64,000 nucleotides of DNA from positions 448,886 through 512,885 of the forward strand of contig SMDE01000002.1 in assembly GCA_004346725.1 (NCBI GenBank), in the 5' to 3' direction. The first letter of the stretch is position 1, and each line of letters opens with the position of its first letter. The notes under the pieces were generated by a model. The model was not told the DNA's origin, searched no databases, and saw only the letters and a program-made list of their open reading frames with translations. This document shows positions 17,566 through 24,844 of this stretch, piece after piece. A program made the position numbers and the translations under genes. This DNA is from Phytobacter diazotrophicus (GTDB taxonomy: Bacteria > Pseudomonadota > Gammaproteobacteria > Enterobacterales > Enterobacteriaceae).

Positions 17566-17880
17566 CTAGTTTCTGATCATTTTATCAGCATCAACCATTA
17601 CCCGATGAGTTTGGTGCAGAAACGGACGTAAATATCTAATGCGATTTTCATTGATCACACAACCAGTACTGGACTGTTCATCTATGTATACCTTGTTAAA
17701 ATGACACTCAGATTGAAACTGCGGTCTGTAGTACTGCACTCCATTACGAATACCAGCATCGAATAAAACAACAGCCTGGTTATCAACATAACCAACAAAA
17801 GCTTTATCCATCCATGAATAGTGATGAGATGTGCAAGCTGTGCATAACATGATGAGTACTACGATAAACAATCTTTTCAT
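17566..17880 (-). CDS. Small lipoprotein
   Basis: 104 residues from the ATG at 17880, with AGGA 7 nt upstream. The N-terminus MKRLFIVVLIMLCTACTSHH has a lipobox (LCTAC), so the mature protein would start at Cys16 and be lipid-anchored. The mature part has two further cysteines (SECHF and TGCVI). Unrecognised family. It lies just downstream of the EAL-like gene and overlaps no frame with it at the chosen start. Confidence 0.65.
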   Translation of the reverse strand: MKRLFIVVLIMLCTACTSHHYSWMDKAFVGYVDNQAVVLFDAGIRNGVQYYRPQFQSECHFNKVYIDEQSSTGCVINENRIRYLRPFLHQTHRVMVDADKMIRN

Positions 17881-17888
17881 TTTTTTTC

Positions 17889-18410
17889 CTACATTAATTG
17901 TTCTACGCACCTCAAACGAATGTGTTTATACCTGCCAGTGTTGATACCCGGCACAATGAGGTGATTGCAGTATTTACTCATTTCATTCAGTACTGTCTGG
18001 AATATGGGCTTATCTCTGTTCACATCAGTGAATGCCTCATCCAGTACTAACCCGTCATAACAACCTTGCAGTACTGCGGCCAGATTCGTACTTGCATTAC
18101 TACCGAGATTGCCTAGCCACAGTTTGTATCTCTCACGCAGTTCAAACAGAAGCCGGTTTCTGATGCCATCTGACAGGTTTGGGAAATCATCTGTAATCAT
18201 CAGTCGTAGGAATGGCAATTCGTTCTGTTCATGTGTCAGTACTGATGCCTGATGAAAATTAACAGGCATGATCAGCAGTAGTTCGTTATCCATGAAGTAC
18301 TGCCGTTTATCCTCAATGTCTCTCAGTAATTGCGGGGTGTATTTACCCTGATATTGAAGCCCTGTAACTCTTCCGTTGACCGTATGCAATACCCTACAAA
18401 ACCCATCCAT
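17889..18410 (-). CDS. Degenerate EAL-domain-like protein
   Basis: 173 residues. The layout follows the EAL fold: LLIMPVNFHQASVLTHEQ resembles the vN-hydrophobic strand region, LPFLRLMITDDFP the next strand and helix, and YKLWLGNLG then LQGCYDGLVLDEAF resembles the D-D-F-G then F-D-x-I-K-I/L-D-x-x-F region, followed by HLIVPGI like the VIAEGVE strand. Most catalytic acidic residues of c-di-GMP phosphodiesterases are absent. It could therefore be a non-enzymatic EAL protein like YdiV, which acts on FlhDC. The family call is by pattern only. Confidence 0.55.
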   Translation of the reverse strand: MDGFCRVLHTVNGRVTGLQYQGKYTPQLLRDIEDKRQYFMDNELLLIMPVNFHQASVLTHEQNELPFLRLMITDDFPNLSDGIRNRLLFELRERYKLWLGNLGSNASTNLAAVLQGCYDGLVLDEAFTDVNRDKPIFQTVLNEMSKYCNHLIVPGINTGRYKHIRLRCVEQLM

Positions 18411-18420
18411 GCTGTTATAT

Positions 18421-18535
18421 CCAATTTGAATAGATGATCAATATTTGATCATTTTTGATATTAATGGAAGTGGCAACAGCACGAATTGATCAACGTAAGA
18501 TACTGAAAATGATCATTTTTTTAGATTAAGGCACT
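18421..18535. promoter_or_regulatory. Divergent control region with four TGATCA palindromes
   Basis: TGATCA occurs at 18435-18440, 18446-18451, 18487-18492 and 18510-18515, between a leftward gene starting at 18410 and rightward genes from 18553. The last lies in the perfect palindrome AAAATGATCATTTT. Each copy holds a GATC Dam site. This looks like a set of operator sites for a regulator acting on divergent promoters. Confidence 0.5.
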
Positions 18536-18552
18536 AGTGTAGTACTGCCACA

Positions 18553-18630
18553 ATGAAAACGAAACGGGAACTTGAAGATTTGCATAATGCTGTATATCCT
18601 TACAGTACTACACATATGAGGCTACAGTGA
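18553..18630 (+). CDS. Possible leader peptide, 25 residues
   Basis: An ATG at 18553 opens a 25-codon frame ending TGA at 18628-18630, whose last base is the A of the next gene's ATG (overlap TGATG). The peptide is polar, beginning MKTKRELEDLHN. Its translation would be coupled to the downstream gene. No family is recognised. It may be only a chance frame. Confidence 0.35.
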   Translation: MKTKRELEDLHNAVYPYSTTHMRLQ

Positions 18631-18944
18631 TGGGTAATAAAAATTTGTTCGACCCAGGTCAGAGGTCAGGCATTCAACGTTTTGTAGATACTATGGGGAA
18701 CTGGTACAGGGTGTGTTATTGGGGTTCTGGTCTGAGTGATGTACGGATAGGCGAGAGGATATTTTTTCAGAACTACAGGGGTGAGTACTGGTTCGGTACT
18801 ATAGAACGTGACTGTTTCGTACTGATCTCTGATGTGCCGTTACAGAGAGTACAGGATGGAGTTGATTTGATTAGGTCAGAGGAAGAGATGATGCGTGAAC
18901 ATGCATCAGGTTGGTTCGTTGATCAGGGAGAATTACCGTTTTGA
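18630..18944 (+). CDS. Hypothetical protein, 104 residues
   Basis: The ATG at 18630 is preferred over a GTG at 18627 because GAGG lies 8 nt upstream. The protein is rich in aromatic residues in its first half (NWYRVCYWGSG, FFQNYRGEYWFGTI), with a small beta-barrel look, and has an acidic-helical C-terminal part. No signal peptide or catalytic motif is seen. The octamer-like GTACTG word occurs several times in the gene, as in the phage backbone. Confidence 0.6.
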   Translation: MGNKNLFDPGQRSGIQRFVDTMGNWYRVCYWGSGLSDVRIGERIFFQNYRGEYWFGTIERDCFVLISDVPLQRVQDGVDLIRSEEEMMREHASGWFVDQGELPF

Positions 18945-18949
18945 AATCT

Positions 18950-19006
18950 AATTCACGCCACACCCACACCATTAACAAACCTACCCATTGTGAGTGGGCG
19001 TGAATT
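18950..19006. terminator. Long hairpin between convergent genes, possible terminator
   Basis: AATTCACGCC at 18950-18959 pairs perfectly with GGCGTGAATT at 18997-19006, and the inner flanks pair in part. It lies just after the stop of the rightward 104-residue gene and before the end of the leftward DUF1493 gene. Confidence 0.5.
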
Positions 19007-19044
19007 CAAATTGTATATAATTTTATTATGTACCCGCAATAATT

Positions 19045-19371
19045 TTATTCGTACAACCATCTACCCGCCCGTGCTGATTCAATTAACATCCCGATAGTAA
19101 AAAGCGGAACGGGTACTGGTTCCGTTTTTTTAAATGGATTCCATGAAATATGAACATCTGGGAAATATATTTTTATATTAAAGTTCCCTCTTTCAACATG
19201 TAGTTCGTTGAAGTACTGCTCCATTAGATCTTCTGCCTCCAATTCATCGATAGACAGATCACTATCAAAATCCATTTCTGGACTTAATATAACAGGTCTA
19301 TCAGCCAAATCATACGCTCCCACATATGGGCGAACGATTTCATACACTCGTTGCTCTATGATATCTGCCAT
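19045..19371 (-). CDS. DUF1493 family protein
   Basis: 108 residues. The C-terminal part (NFNIKIYFP, NPFKK, then LFTIGMLIESARAGRWLYE) matches the hallmark ending of the enterobacterial DUF1493 family, and the acidic middle (MDFDSDLSIDELEAEDLMEQYF) fits its acyl-carrier-like helix. The function of the family is not known to me. It lies 6 bp after a membrane protein gene; the two probably form one unit. Confidence 0.78.
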   Translation of the reverse strand: MADIIEQRVYEIVRPYVGAYDLADRPVILSPEMDFDSDLSIDELEAEDLMEQYFNELHVERGNFNIKIYFPDVHISWNPFKKTEPVPVPLFTIGMLIESARAGRWLYE

Positions 19372-19377
19372 AATTTA

Positions 19378-20058
19378 TCATTCCCGAATTCGAGATATAA
19401 AAAACGAATTTAATCCATCTTTAGAACTTAAGATTGAATATCGTAATTTGCCTACAAAAACTTCATCATTAGGATAGGTATGTTTTATTAGTCCCATTAC
19501 GATCTCTGATGATTTACCGCTTTTCATTTCACTCTCCCCCAATGTTGCTGAAACTGCTGAGAGTACTGTATGCAGTACGTTGAAACCGCCGTTCATTGTG
19601 CCATCACCAGACGTGACTATCATCATACTGGTGATCATTCCTGTATTATTATCGGATGTAATTAGTATGGCATTATGTTCATCCAGTTTCTGTTCAGACA
19701 CAGTGGAATGATCAAGTTTTTTCGTCTGAAAATGAATCCTGAATGTTGAACCCAGTGCGATTAGGTTTTTCTGCATACGAGCAGTCAGAGTATCAATAGT
19801 GATATCAAGAGATTTCTGTGGCGTGGATTCAGTACTAGCACTAACTGGTTCATTAGTTTCAGTACTGGAATCACTAAAATATATTATTGACGCTACTAAA
19901 CAAACAAAACCTATAGCAAAACCTCCCAATGTACCTGAAACACGGGCGGCCAATTTACTACGGTTTTTATCCTGCATAGTACTGGAGATCGTACACCCGG
20001 CAATAGCCCATACCAGTAAACCAATCCCCAGTGGGGCCAGTACACTAACGTTCGTCAT
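19378..20058 (-). CDS. Membrane protein with periplasmic or cytosolic C-terminal domain
   Basis: 226 residues from the third of three consecutive ATGs, which has GGGA 7 nt upstream. Two hydrophobic segments (residues about 5-22 and 42-61) precede a polar Ser/Thr linker and a C-terminal domain of about 150 residues with alternating beta and helix. No enzymatic motif is visible. It is paired with the DUF1493 gene. A role as a membrane partner of that protein is inference. Confidence 0.6.
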   Translation of the reverse strand: MTNVSVLAPLGIGLLVWAIAGCTISSTMQDKNRSKLAARVSGTLGGFAIGFVCLVASIIYFSDSSTETNEPVSASTESTPQKSLDITIDTLTARMQKNLIALGSTFRIHFQTKKLDHSTVSEQKLDEHNAILITSDNNTGMITSMMIVTSGDGTMNGGFNVLHTVLSAVSATLGESEMKSGKSSEIVMGLIKHTYPNDEVFVGKLRYSILSSKDGLNSFFISRIRE

Positions 20059-20239
20059 CATCATGTCCCGATTATTATCAATTGAAACGTGGTGATGATG
20101 CCCCTAGTGTTAAATTTTTGCAACATACTACACATGAATAAATGGATGATCGATTTTCATTACCTACAAGGTTACTAAGTCCCATCCCCAACTACAATTT
20201 ATAACTTAAGTTAAACTCAAATTATATTGAAAAAGTAGG

Positions 20240-20267
20240 TTGAAAATTCCTACATAAAATTTAATAT
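20240..20267 (+). promoter_or_regulatory. Candidate sigma-70 promoter for the GTPase gene
   Basis: TTGAAA at 20240-20245 and TAATAT at 20262-20267 with a 16-bp spacer. The start codon lies 34 bp downstream. A short stem (GTAGG and CCTAC) overlaps the -35 region. Confidence 0.5.
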
Positions 20268-20301
20268 ATTAATACACATAGCACATTCTAAAGGATTGAA
20301 A

Positions 20302-21282
20302 ATGGGATTTTTTTCTCAAGCAGGTAAATTTGTATCCACAATAGCTGATGAAACTCATAAGAACATAGACAATACAAATTCGAAGTCTGAAAGTACCAGC
20401 GAGCAAAGTACTAAGAACACTAAAATACTCGACGATATCCTTTCCTCACTGCCGCCAGATATATCAAGATATACAAAGAAAAAATTGACAGAAGTCATTG
20501 ACTATGAACCACGCATTGGCGTTATGGGAAAGACTGGTGTCGGGAAATCATCACTCTGCAATGCAATCTTTCAACAGGATGTGTGTAAAGTTAGCCACGT
20601 AGAAGCTTGCACCAGAACTCTTGAGGAATTGAAAATTGATGTTGGTGGTCGAAAACTGACCATTATAGATCTTCCAGGTGTCGGTGAGAGTAGTGAGCGT
20701 GATGCTGAATACAAAACACTCTATGAAGAACAAATCCCTAATCTCGATTTGATATTATGGGTTATCAAGGCAGATGATAGAGCACTAGCCCCAGATGAAT
20801 ATTTTTATAAAAATGTAATAAAACCTCTAAATGCAGAAGAGAAAATTCTTTTCGTAATAAATCAGGCCGACAAAATAGAACCTTCTTATGAATGGAATCA
20901 ATCAGATAAAAAACCATCAAGCAATCAAATTAATAACCTTGAAGCAAAGGAAATAGATATTTATAGCCGCTTGTTTGAAACTAGTAATGGTTGTATCGCT
21001 GTTTCCGCTCCATTGAAATATAACATTGACAAGCTAGTGAAAAAAATGATTCTCAGGCTACCCAAAAAATCTAAAGCGGCAGTCTACAGTACTCTTAGAG
21101 AAGAGAATAAAACCAAAGAGGCAAAAGATGAGTCAAAAAAGGGTTTCACCGAAACCGTAAAAAACGTTTTAGACGACGTAATTGATTATGCACCTTTACC
21201 CAAAGTGGTTAAAGAACCATTAAAAAAGGTGAAAGATTATATTTGCGATAAAATATCAAGTTTCTTTGATTCATGGTTTTGA
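20302..21282 (+). CDS. YfjP/YeeP-type GTPase
   Basis: 326 residues from the ATG at 20302 (AAGGA 6 nt upstream); a TTG two codons earlier is less likely. G1 GKTGVGKS is at residues 76-83, G3 DLPGVG at 123-128 and G4 NQAD at 187-190, in the order seen in the prophage GTPases YfjP and YeeP. The first 60 residues are polar and possibly membrane-targeting, and the C-terminus is Lys-rich and helical. It is an independent accessory gene with its own promoter and terminator. Few CAGTACTG-like words occur in it, unlike the phage backbone, which fits later acquisition. Confidence 0.85.
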   Translation: MGFFSQAGKFVSTIADETHKNIDNTNSKSESTSEQSTKNTKILDDILSSLPPDISRYTKKKLTEVIDYEPRIGVMGKTGVGKSSLCNAIFQQDVCKVSHVEACTRTLEELKIDVGGRKLTIIDLPGVGESSERDAEYKTLYEEQIPNLDLILWVIKADDRALAPDEYFYKNVIKPLNAEEKILFVINQADKIEPSYEWNQSDKKPSSNQINNLEAKEIDIYSRLFETSNGCIAVSAPLKYNIDKLVKKMILRLPKKSKAAVYSTLREENKTKEAKDESKKGFTETVKNVLDDVIDYAPLPKVVKEPLKKVKDYICDKISSFFDSWF

Positions 21283-21301
21283 ATTCCTAGATAGCATTAA
21301 A

Positions 21302-21333
21302 AAAGCTCAGTTAAATAAAAATGACTGAGCTTT
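21302..21333. terminator. Intrinsic terminator after the GTPase gene
   Basis: AAAGCTCAGT and ACTGAGCTTT form a perfect 10-bp stem with a 12-nt loop. It lies between the convergent GTPase gene and the next leftward gene and may serve both. Confidence 0.8.
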
Positions 21334-21352
21334 GTATTATTTTTATAAATTA

Positions 21353-21604
21353 CTATCCATTCATTATAGTATCCAGTGCTGTAACTACCCTGCATATATC
21401 AGCCACATAATCAGTTACAGTACTTAACTGAAATCGCATCTCGTCTGATGGATTCAAATAGTGCCACATATTACGTATTTTTTTAATATCGTAATCGCGA
21501 TTTTCAATAGTCATCTCAGTACCATCAGTACAGATGCGTATATCATTGGTTATATAGTGGTAGTAGTAACTGCCATCATCATATTGTTTAAATTCAATTA
21601 TCAT
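21353..21604 (-). CDS. Hypothetical protein, 83 residues
   Basis: The ATG at 21604 (MIIEFKQYDDGSYYYHY) is preferred over upstream ATGs because it begins a compact domain. The ribosome site (TGGG) is weak. The protein is soluble and acidic, with a beta-rich N-terminal half and helical C-terminal half. I do not recognise it. It lies in the exported/accessory cluster, downstream of a secreted protein gene in the same direction. Confidence 0.5.
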   Translation of the reverse strand: MIIEFKQYDDGSYYYHYITNDIRICTDGTEMTIENRDYDIKKIRNMWHYLNPSDEMRFQLSTVTDYVADICRVVTALDTIMNG

Positions 21605-21700
21605 TTTGTAAACCCATAGCAATGTTTTATGGTATTTACTATAATACATCTGAGTTGTGCATTGCCTTTGGCTCATACTATTCAAAGGCAATAATATAAC

Positions 21701-22084
21701 TTAATCTTTTGTTATGTTTTTCTCATCAACATCTTCGGTTTTTATTACATGAAAATCAGAATCAAAAAATATTATATTAGCCCCCCCAACTTTATCACCA
21801 TACATTTTAATACCCAGTGATCGCTCCCCACATCTTTTAACTTTCTGACATTTTGAATTATAGTAACCAACAGATGTATATGGGCGACCATAATTATCAA
21901 CCTGGTCAGTAGAGGTCATATCCCTAACAAACCTCTCCGCTCCAGTTTTAGGATTAATGTATACAGCAATCGATAAGTCATTGCTGACAGTCACTTTATT
22001 CCCTTCATTAGTTATTAAATAAAACGCAGCATTTGCGTTAGTACTCGCTATTAATAATACCGCGACTGTTAATAACTTCTTCAT
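21701..22084 (-). CDS. Exported protein, 127 residues
   Basis: Starting at the ATG at 22084, which follows GGGGGA by 4-5 nt, the N-terminus MKKLLTVAVLLIASTNANA is a clear signal peptide with an ANA-A cleavage site. The mature part of about 108 residues has two close cysteines (KCQKVKRCGE) that may form a disulphide. An in-frame ATG at 22117 overlapping the HNH gene is rejected. Likely periplasmic; function unrecognised. Confidence 0.65.
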   Translation of the reverse strand: MKKLLTVAVLLIASTNANAAFYLITNEGNKVTVSNDLSIAVYINPKTGAERFVRDMTSTDQVDNYGRPYTSVGYYNSKCQKVKRCGERSLGIKMYGDKVGGANIIFFDSDFHVIKTEDVDEKNITKD

Positions 22085-22100
22085 CTTATCCCCCAACATT

Positions 22101-22835
22101 TCAAGTAATCTTTTCATTTTTCTTAATGATTTCTTTTAAAGTGTCTAAAGTTAGTACCTTACTGTCCCTATGTATCATTGCATGACAATTTGGGCATAAG
22201 GGAATCAAATCACTTATAGGATCGACATTATAGTTATCACCTAGTGTATGTATTGGTTTGATATGGTGTACATGAATGAATCCTTTACCATGTTCACCAT
22301 AGAACTTCTCAAAATTAAAACCACAACATTTACAGGATGTTCCATGATGGTCAATACATGCTTGCCTTGCTTGAGGATCACGCTCATATGAGTTTACTAT
22401 TACTTGCGTTTTAGCTCCCTCAATGTATGTTTCCGCTGATGGGATTTCATTTGGAAAATAGCTTTCAGTGAAATCCGCATACCATATACCATTTTCTTTA
22501 CGCAAATATCTTTTATTCAACTTCCGTTCGAAGTCTTCAATCACTGCAACATCCGGGTTATCTTCTCTCTCTGAAAAAACCATATAAAAGGTAAAAAGTT
22601 CATAGCCCCTTTCGATATATGATATATGTTCCAAGGCTTGGGTGTATCCTGGTTGCTTTTTGTTCTTGGCACTAAGTTCCCAATCTTCCTTTAAGATTAC
22701 GTCCCGCTCTTTATCACTCTCAACATCCCATGCACCGAAAATCACCATCTTCTTTTCGTGATTTACAAATGACCAACTCCAAGTCCAGTTATTGCAAGTC
22801 GCACCGTGACTGAGGATGAATTGTTTCCTGTTCAT
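22101..22835 (-). CDS. HNH endonuclease with an N-terminal recognition-like domain
   Basis: 244 residues, AAGGA upstream of the ATG. The C-terminal HNH domain has C168, C170, C171, HVHHIKP at 188-194, CPNC at 214-217 and H218/H222, as in McrA-type zinc HNH nucleases. The N-terminal 130 residues begin with SHGATCNNWTWSWSFVN and IFGAWD, a conserved pattern I have seen fused to HNH domains but cannot name. The layout (sensor then HNH) suggests a type IV-like, modification-dependent nuclease or other defence gene. Confidence 0.75.
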   Translation of the reverse strand: MNRKQFILSHGATCNNWTWSWSFVNHEKKMVIFGAWDVESDKERDVILKEDWELSAKNKKQPGYTQALEHISYIERGYELFTFYMVFSEREDNPDVAVIEDFERKLNKRYLRKENGIWYADFTESYFPNEIPSAETYIEGAKTQVIVNSYERDPQARQACIDHHGTSCKCCGFNFEKFYGEHGKGFIHVHHIKPIHTLGDNYNVDPISDLIPLCPNCHAMIHRDSKVLTLDTLKEIIKKNEKIT

Positions 22836-23136
22836 TTTAGTATCCTTTTAAGTACTTCAATCTGAACATCGCCCTACACATTTTCACATAGTCTAATGCT
22901 CATTACATAGACAAACAATATGCCGGATCAATGGATCCGTTTCATGTCTTGATTGAAAATTTCACCATCATGCCGGGAAATGATCAGATGGGATATCGCT
23001 TCGCTCTTGGATGTACTGACTGAGTACATATTAGGAGGCTTAAACAGCCGACGACACGCCTTTGTACAGCGAAATACTTTAGGCCGTAAGGCCGACCCCG
23101 TATTACTATTTGTACTTATTAGTACATAAAGAGAAA

Positions 23137-23192
23137 ATATTATGATGTACTGAATCTGGCGAGGTACGAGCGAGTTCAGTACATCATAATAT
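23137..23192. repeat. Perfect 18-bp inverted repeat with 20-nt loop
   Basis: ATATTATGATGTACTGAA at 23137-23154 is exactly complementary to 23175-23192. The 20-nt loop holds a mirror repeat (GCGAG, GTAC, GAGCG). Neither arm looks coding. Confidence 0.9.
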
Positions 23193-23254
23193 AGCCGCGA
23201 ATGAGCGGAGCGAATTCGTGTGCTATCTTAATTATATAAAGGGATATAATCTCG

Positions 23255-23278
23255 ATAAGGCGGTACATACCGCCTTAT
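23255..23278. repeat. 24-bp dyad with 11-bp arms
   Basis: ATAAGGCGGTA and TACCGCCTTAT are perfect complements with a 2-nt centre (CA). Its form is that of an operator for a dimeric or tetrameric regulator. Confidence 0.8.
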
Positions 23279-23404
23279 GTCGTAACACTGCGTACATCAA
23301 ACGGGCTTGCCCGTTTTCCTGTACTTGTTTTACGCCCTTCGGTCTTAATTTGTCTCCTTTTATTACCTAACAATATTAGATAGTTTTTAGAGACATTTTT
23401 ATGA

Positions 23405-24793
23405 TCAACGTAGTGAATTATACTTAGATACAAAATGCAATCGTTGCTGTTCATTCAGTTGTAATTGTGCTTTTTTATTCATCCACTTATTGAATGACTC
23501 AATTGTTGGAAATTGCTCTTTAGTAATTCGTTGATATGCTTTTTTCTGTGAAGTACTTAAGTTCAATGGCAAGAATGTACTAACTGGCTTAGCACTATTC
23601 GTTACCTCAATAGCTAAATCAATAAAGATTGGTGTATCAGCCAATGATAGTGCCTGTTGCTTATCGAACACATAGATATCTACTACTACATCGCTCTCGT
23701 AGTCACGTAGTTTTGTACGTTGTATAAATTGATATAGTTCTTCATTCTCTCTTGCTTGTACTATCTGCTCGTATGTTAGGCCAAACATTAATTCACATTG
23801 TTTTACTTCTACATTAGAAGGTTTGAGTGAACTTAACCAAACGGCTTTTGTGTAGTTCTTGTAATCATTAATACCCCGGCTTTTAGGTGGTACATACTTA
23901 CCGTTAAGTACTTTTTCGTTTTGGTCACTATTCACGGTAAATATGTAATCAGTTAAATTACTTCTTATCCACTCTAAAACCTTCTCAAACTGCTCAGGTG
24001 AGTTTGAACGTAGTGAGGCAGTTAATGGTACATCACTAAAGTAATGTACTCTCATACGCTGCTGTAGGGGTACTGAACGCTCTCTCAGTTTTATGGTAGT
24101 ACGTTCAAAACTTTCAGGTGATGATAAGTACACAAGTGTGTTCTCAAAATCGTTAGCCATAAACGTAATATCAAGCCCAATGAAACGTTTCAAGTTCACC
24201 CAAGACATTACTTGAAGCTGATCTTTCTCTTGTTTGTACTGATTAGTACCGCCTACTTTCTCAAAGAAACGTGCATTGAAAAGAAAGTGATCGTACTGCT
24301 TAACGAAAGAAAATGCTTTGGCCGCATTTTCAAGTACTACATCATTGAATTCCGTAACTGGTTTAGCCGTAACATGATTATCACCAATTGCTTCAAAGCT
24401 ATGAAACAATTCATTCTCAATTAGTGATTTCTGGTTGGTGTTTGGTGTTGCGAAGTCATGGAATGATACAACATCATCTAGATATATCTTCCACTGTCGA
24501 AGTAATGATAAATCAGTTATACGCAAAAATGATTTATCAGTGATAAGTAACACTCTACAAGTTGGATTTAATAAAAATTCATATAATTCTTTTTCCACAC
24601 TTTCGGTACAGCTTTTGGACGTAATGATCTTTGATACAGTACCTAAGTCGTTATGTGTCTGTTCGACTAATTGTAATGTACCTTGTACGATGATATACCG
24701 ATCATAAGTACGCAATATCTGTTGTATTAGTGTATGTGTCTTACCACTGCCGCAATCTGAACTAATGTACTTTAATTTTTTATAAATAGTCAT
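23405..24793 (-). CDS. SF2-like helicase, probable replication protein
   Basis: 462 residues. Walker A GSGKT is at residues 15-19, close to the N-terminus; Walker B is YLDDV near 104-108; and a motif VI-like QARENEELYQFIQRTKLRD appears near residues 345-363. This near-N-terminal Walker A and the Q-x-x-x-R-x-x-x-R motif resemble DEAD/DEAH-like ATPases encoded by plasmids and phages beside origins. It lies next to the dyad-rich region, which suggests a replication role. It is densely studded with GTAC words. Confidence 0.62.
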   Translation of the reverse strand: MTIYKKLKYISSDCGSGKTHTLIQQILRTYDRYIIVQGTLQLVEQTHNDLGTVSKIITSKSCTESVEKELYEFLLNPTCRVLLITDKSFLRITDLSLLRQWKIYLDDVVSFHDFATPNTNQKSLIENELFHSFEAIGDNHVTAKPVTEFNDVVLENAAKAFSFVKQYDHFLFNARFFEKVGGTNQYKQEKDQLQVMSWVNLKRFIGLDITFMANDFENTLVYLSSPESFERTTIKLRERSVPLQQRMRVHYFSDVPLTASLRSNSPEQFEKVLEWIRSNLTDYIFTVNSDQNEKVLNGKYVPPKSRGINDYKNYTKAVWLSSLKPSNVEVKQCELMFGLTYEQIVQARENEELYQFIQRTKLRDYESDVVVDIYVFDKQQALSLADTPIFIDLAIEVTNSAKPVSTFLPLNLSTSQKKAYQRITKEQFPTIESFNKWMNKKAQLQLNEQQRLHFVSKYNSLR

Positions 24794-24818
24794 GTAATAT
24801 CTCCATTTGTATTAAAAT

Positions 24819-24838
24819 AGCCAGCCTTCCCGCTGGCT
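24819..24838. terminator. Intrinsic terminator between the AP2-type gene and the helicase gene
   Basis: AGCCAGC, a 6-nt loop and GCTGGCT are followed by T on the plus strand and by ATTTTAAT on the minus strand. Confidence 0.65.
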
Positions 24839-24844
24839 TTTTTA

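Larger units (their letters stand above)
22836..23404. other. Dyad-rich non-coding region next to the helicase gene
   Basis: No supported gene. The region holds perfect or near-perfect dyads: ATGTACT/AGTACAT at 23011-23029, TGTACT/AGTACA at 23111-23126, an 18-bp inverted repeat at 23137-23154 and 23175-23192, an 11-bp arm dyad at 23255-23278, and AAACGGGC/GCCCGTTT at 23299-23316. It is GC-richer than its surroundings. A replication origin, a multi-operator control region or a structured RNA are the main options. Confidence 0.55.

Noticed and set aside
23137-23192. 18-bp inverted repeat considered as a protelomerase (telomere resolution) site of an N15-like linear prophage
   Set aside because: The 20-nt centre is not palindromic, no protelomerase gene is seen, and the prophage has a serine integrase at its chromosomal junction.
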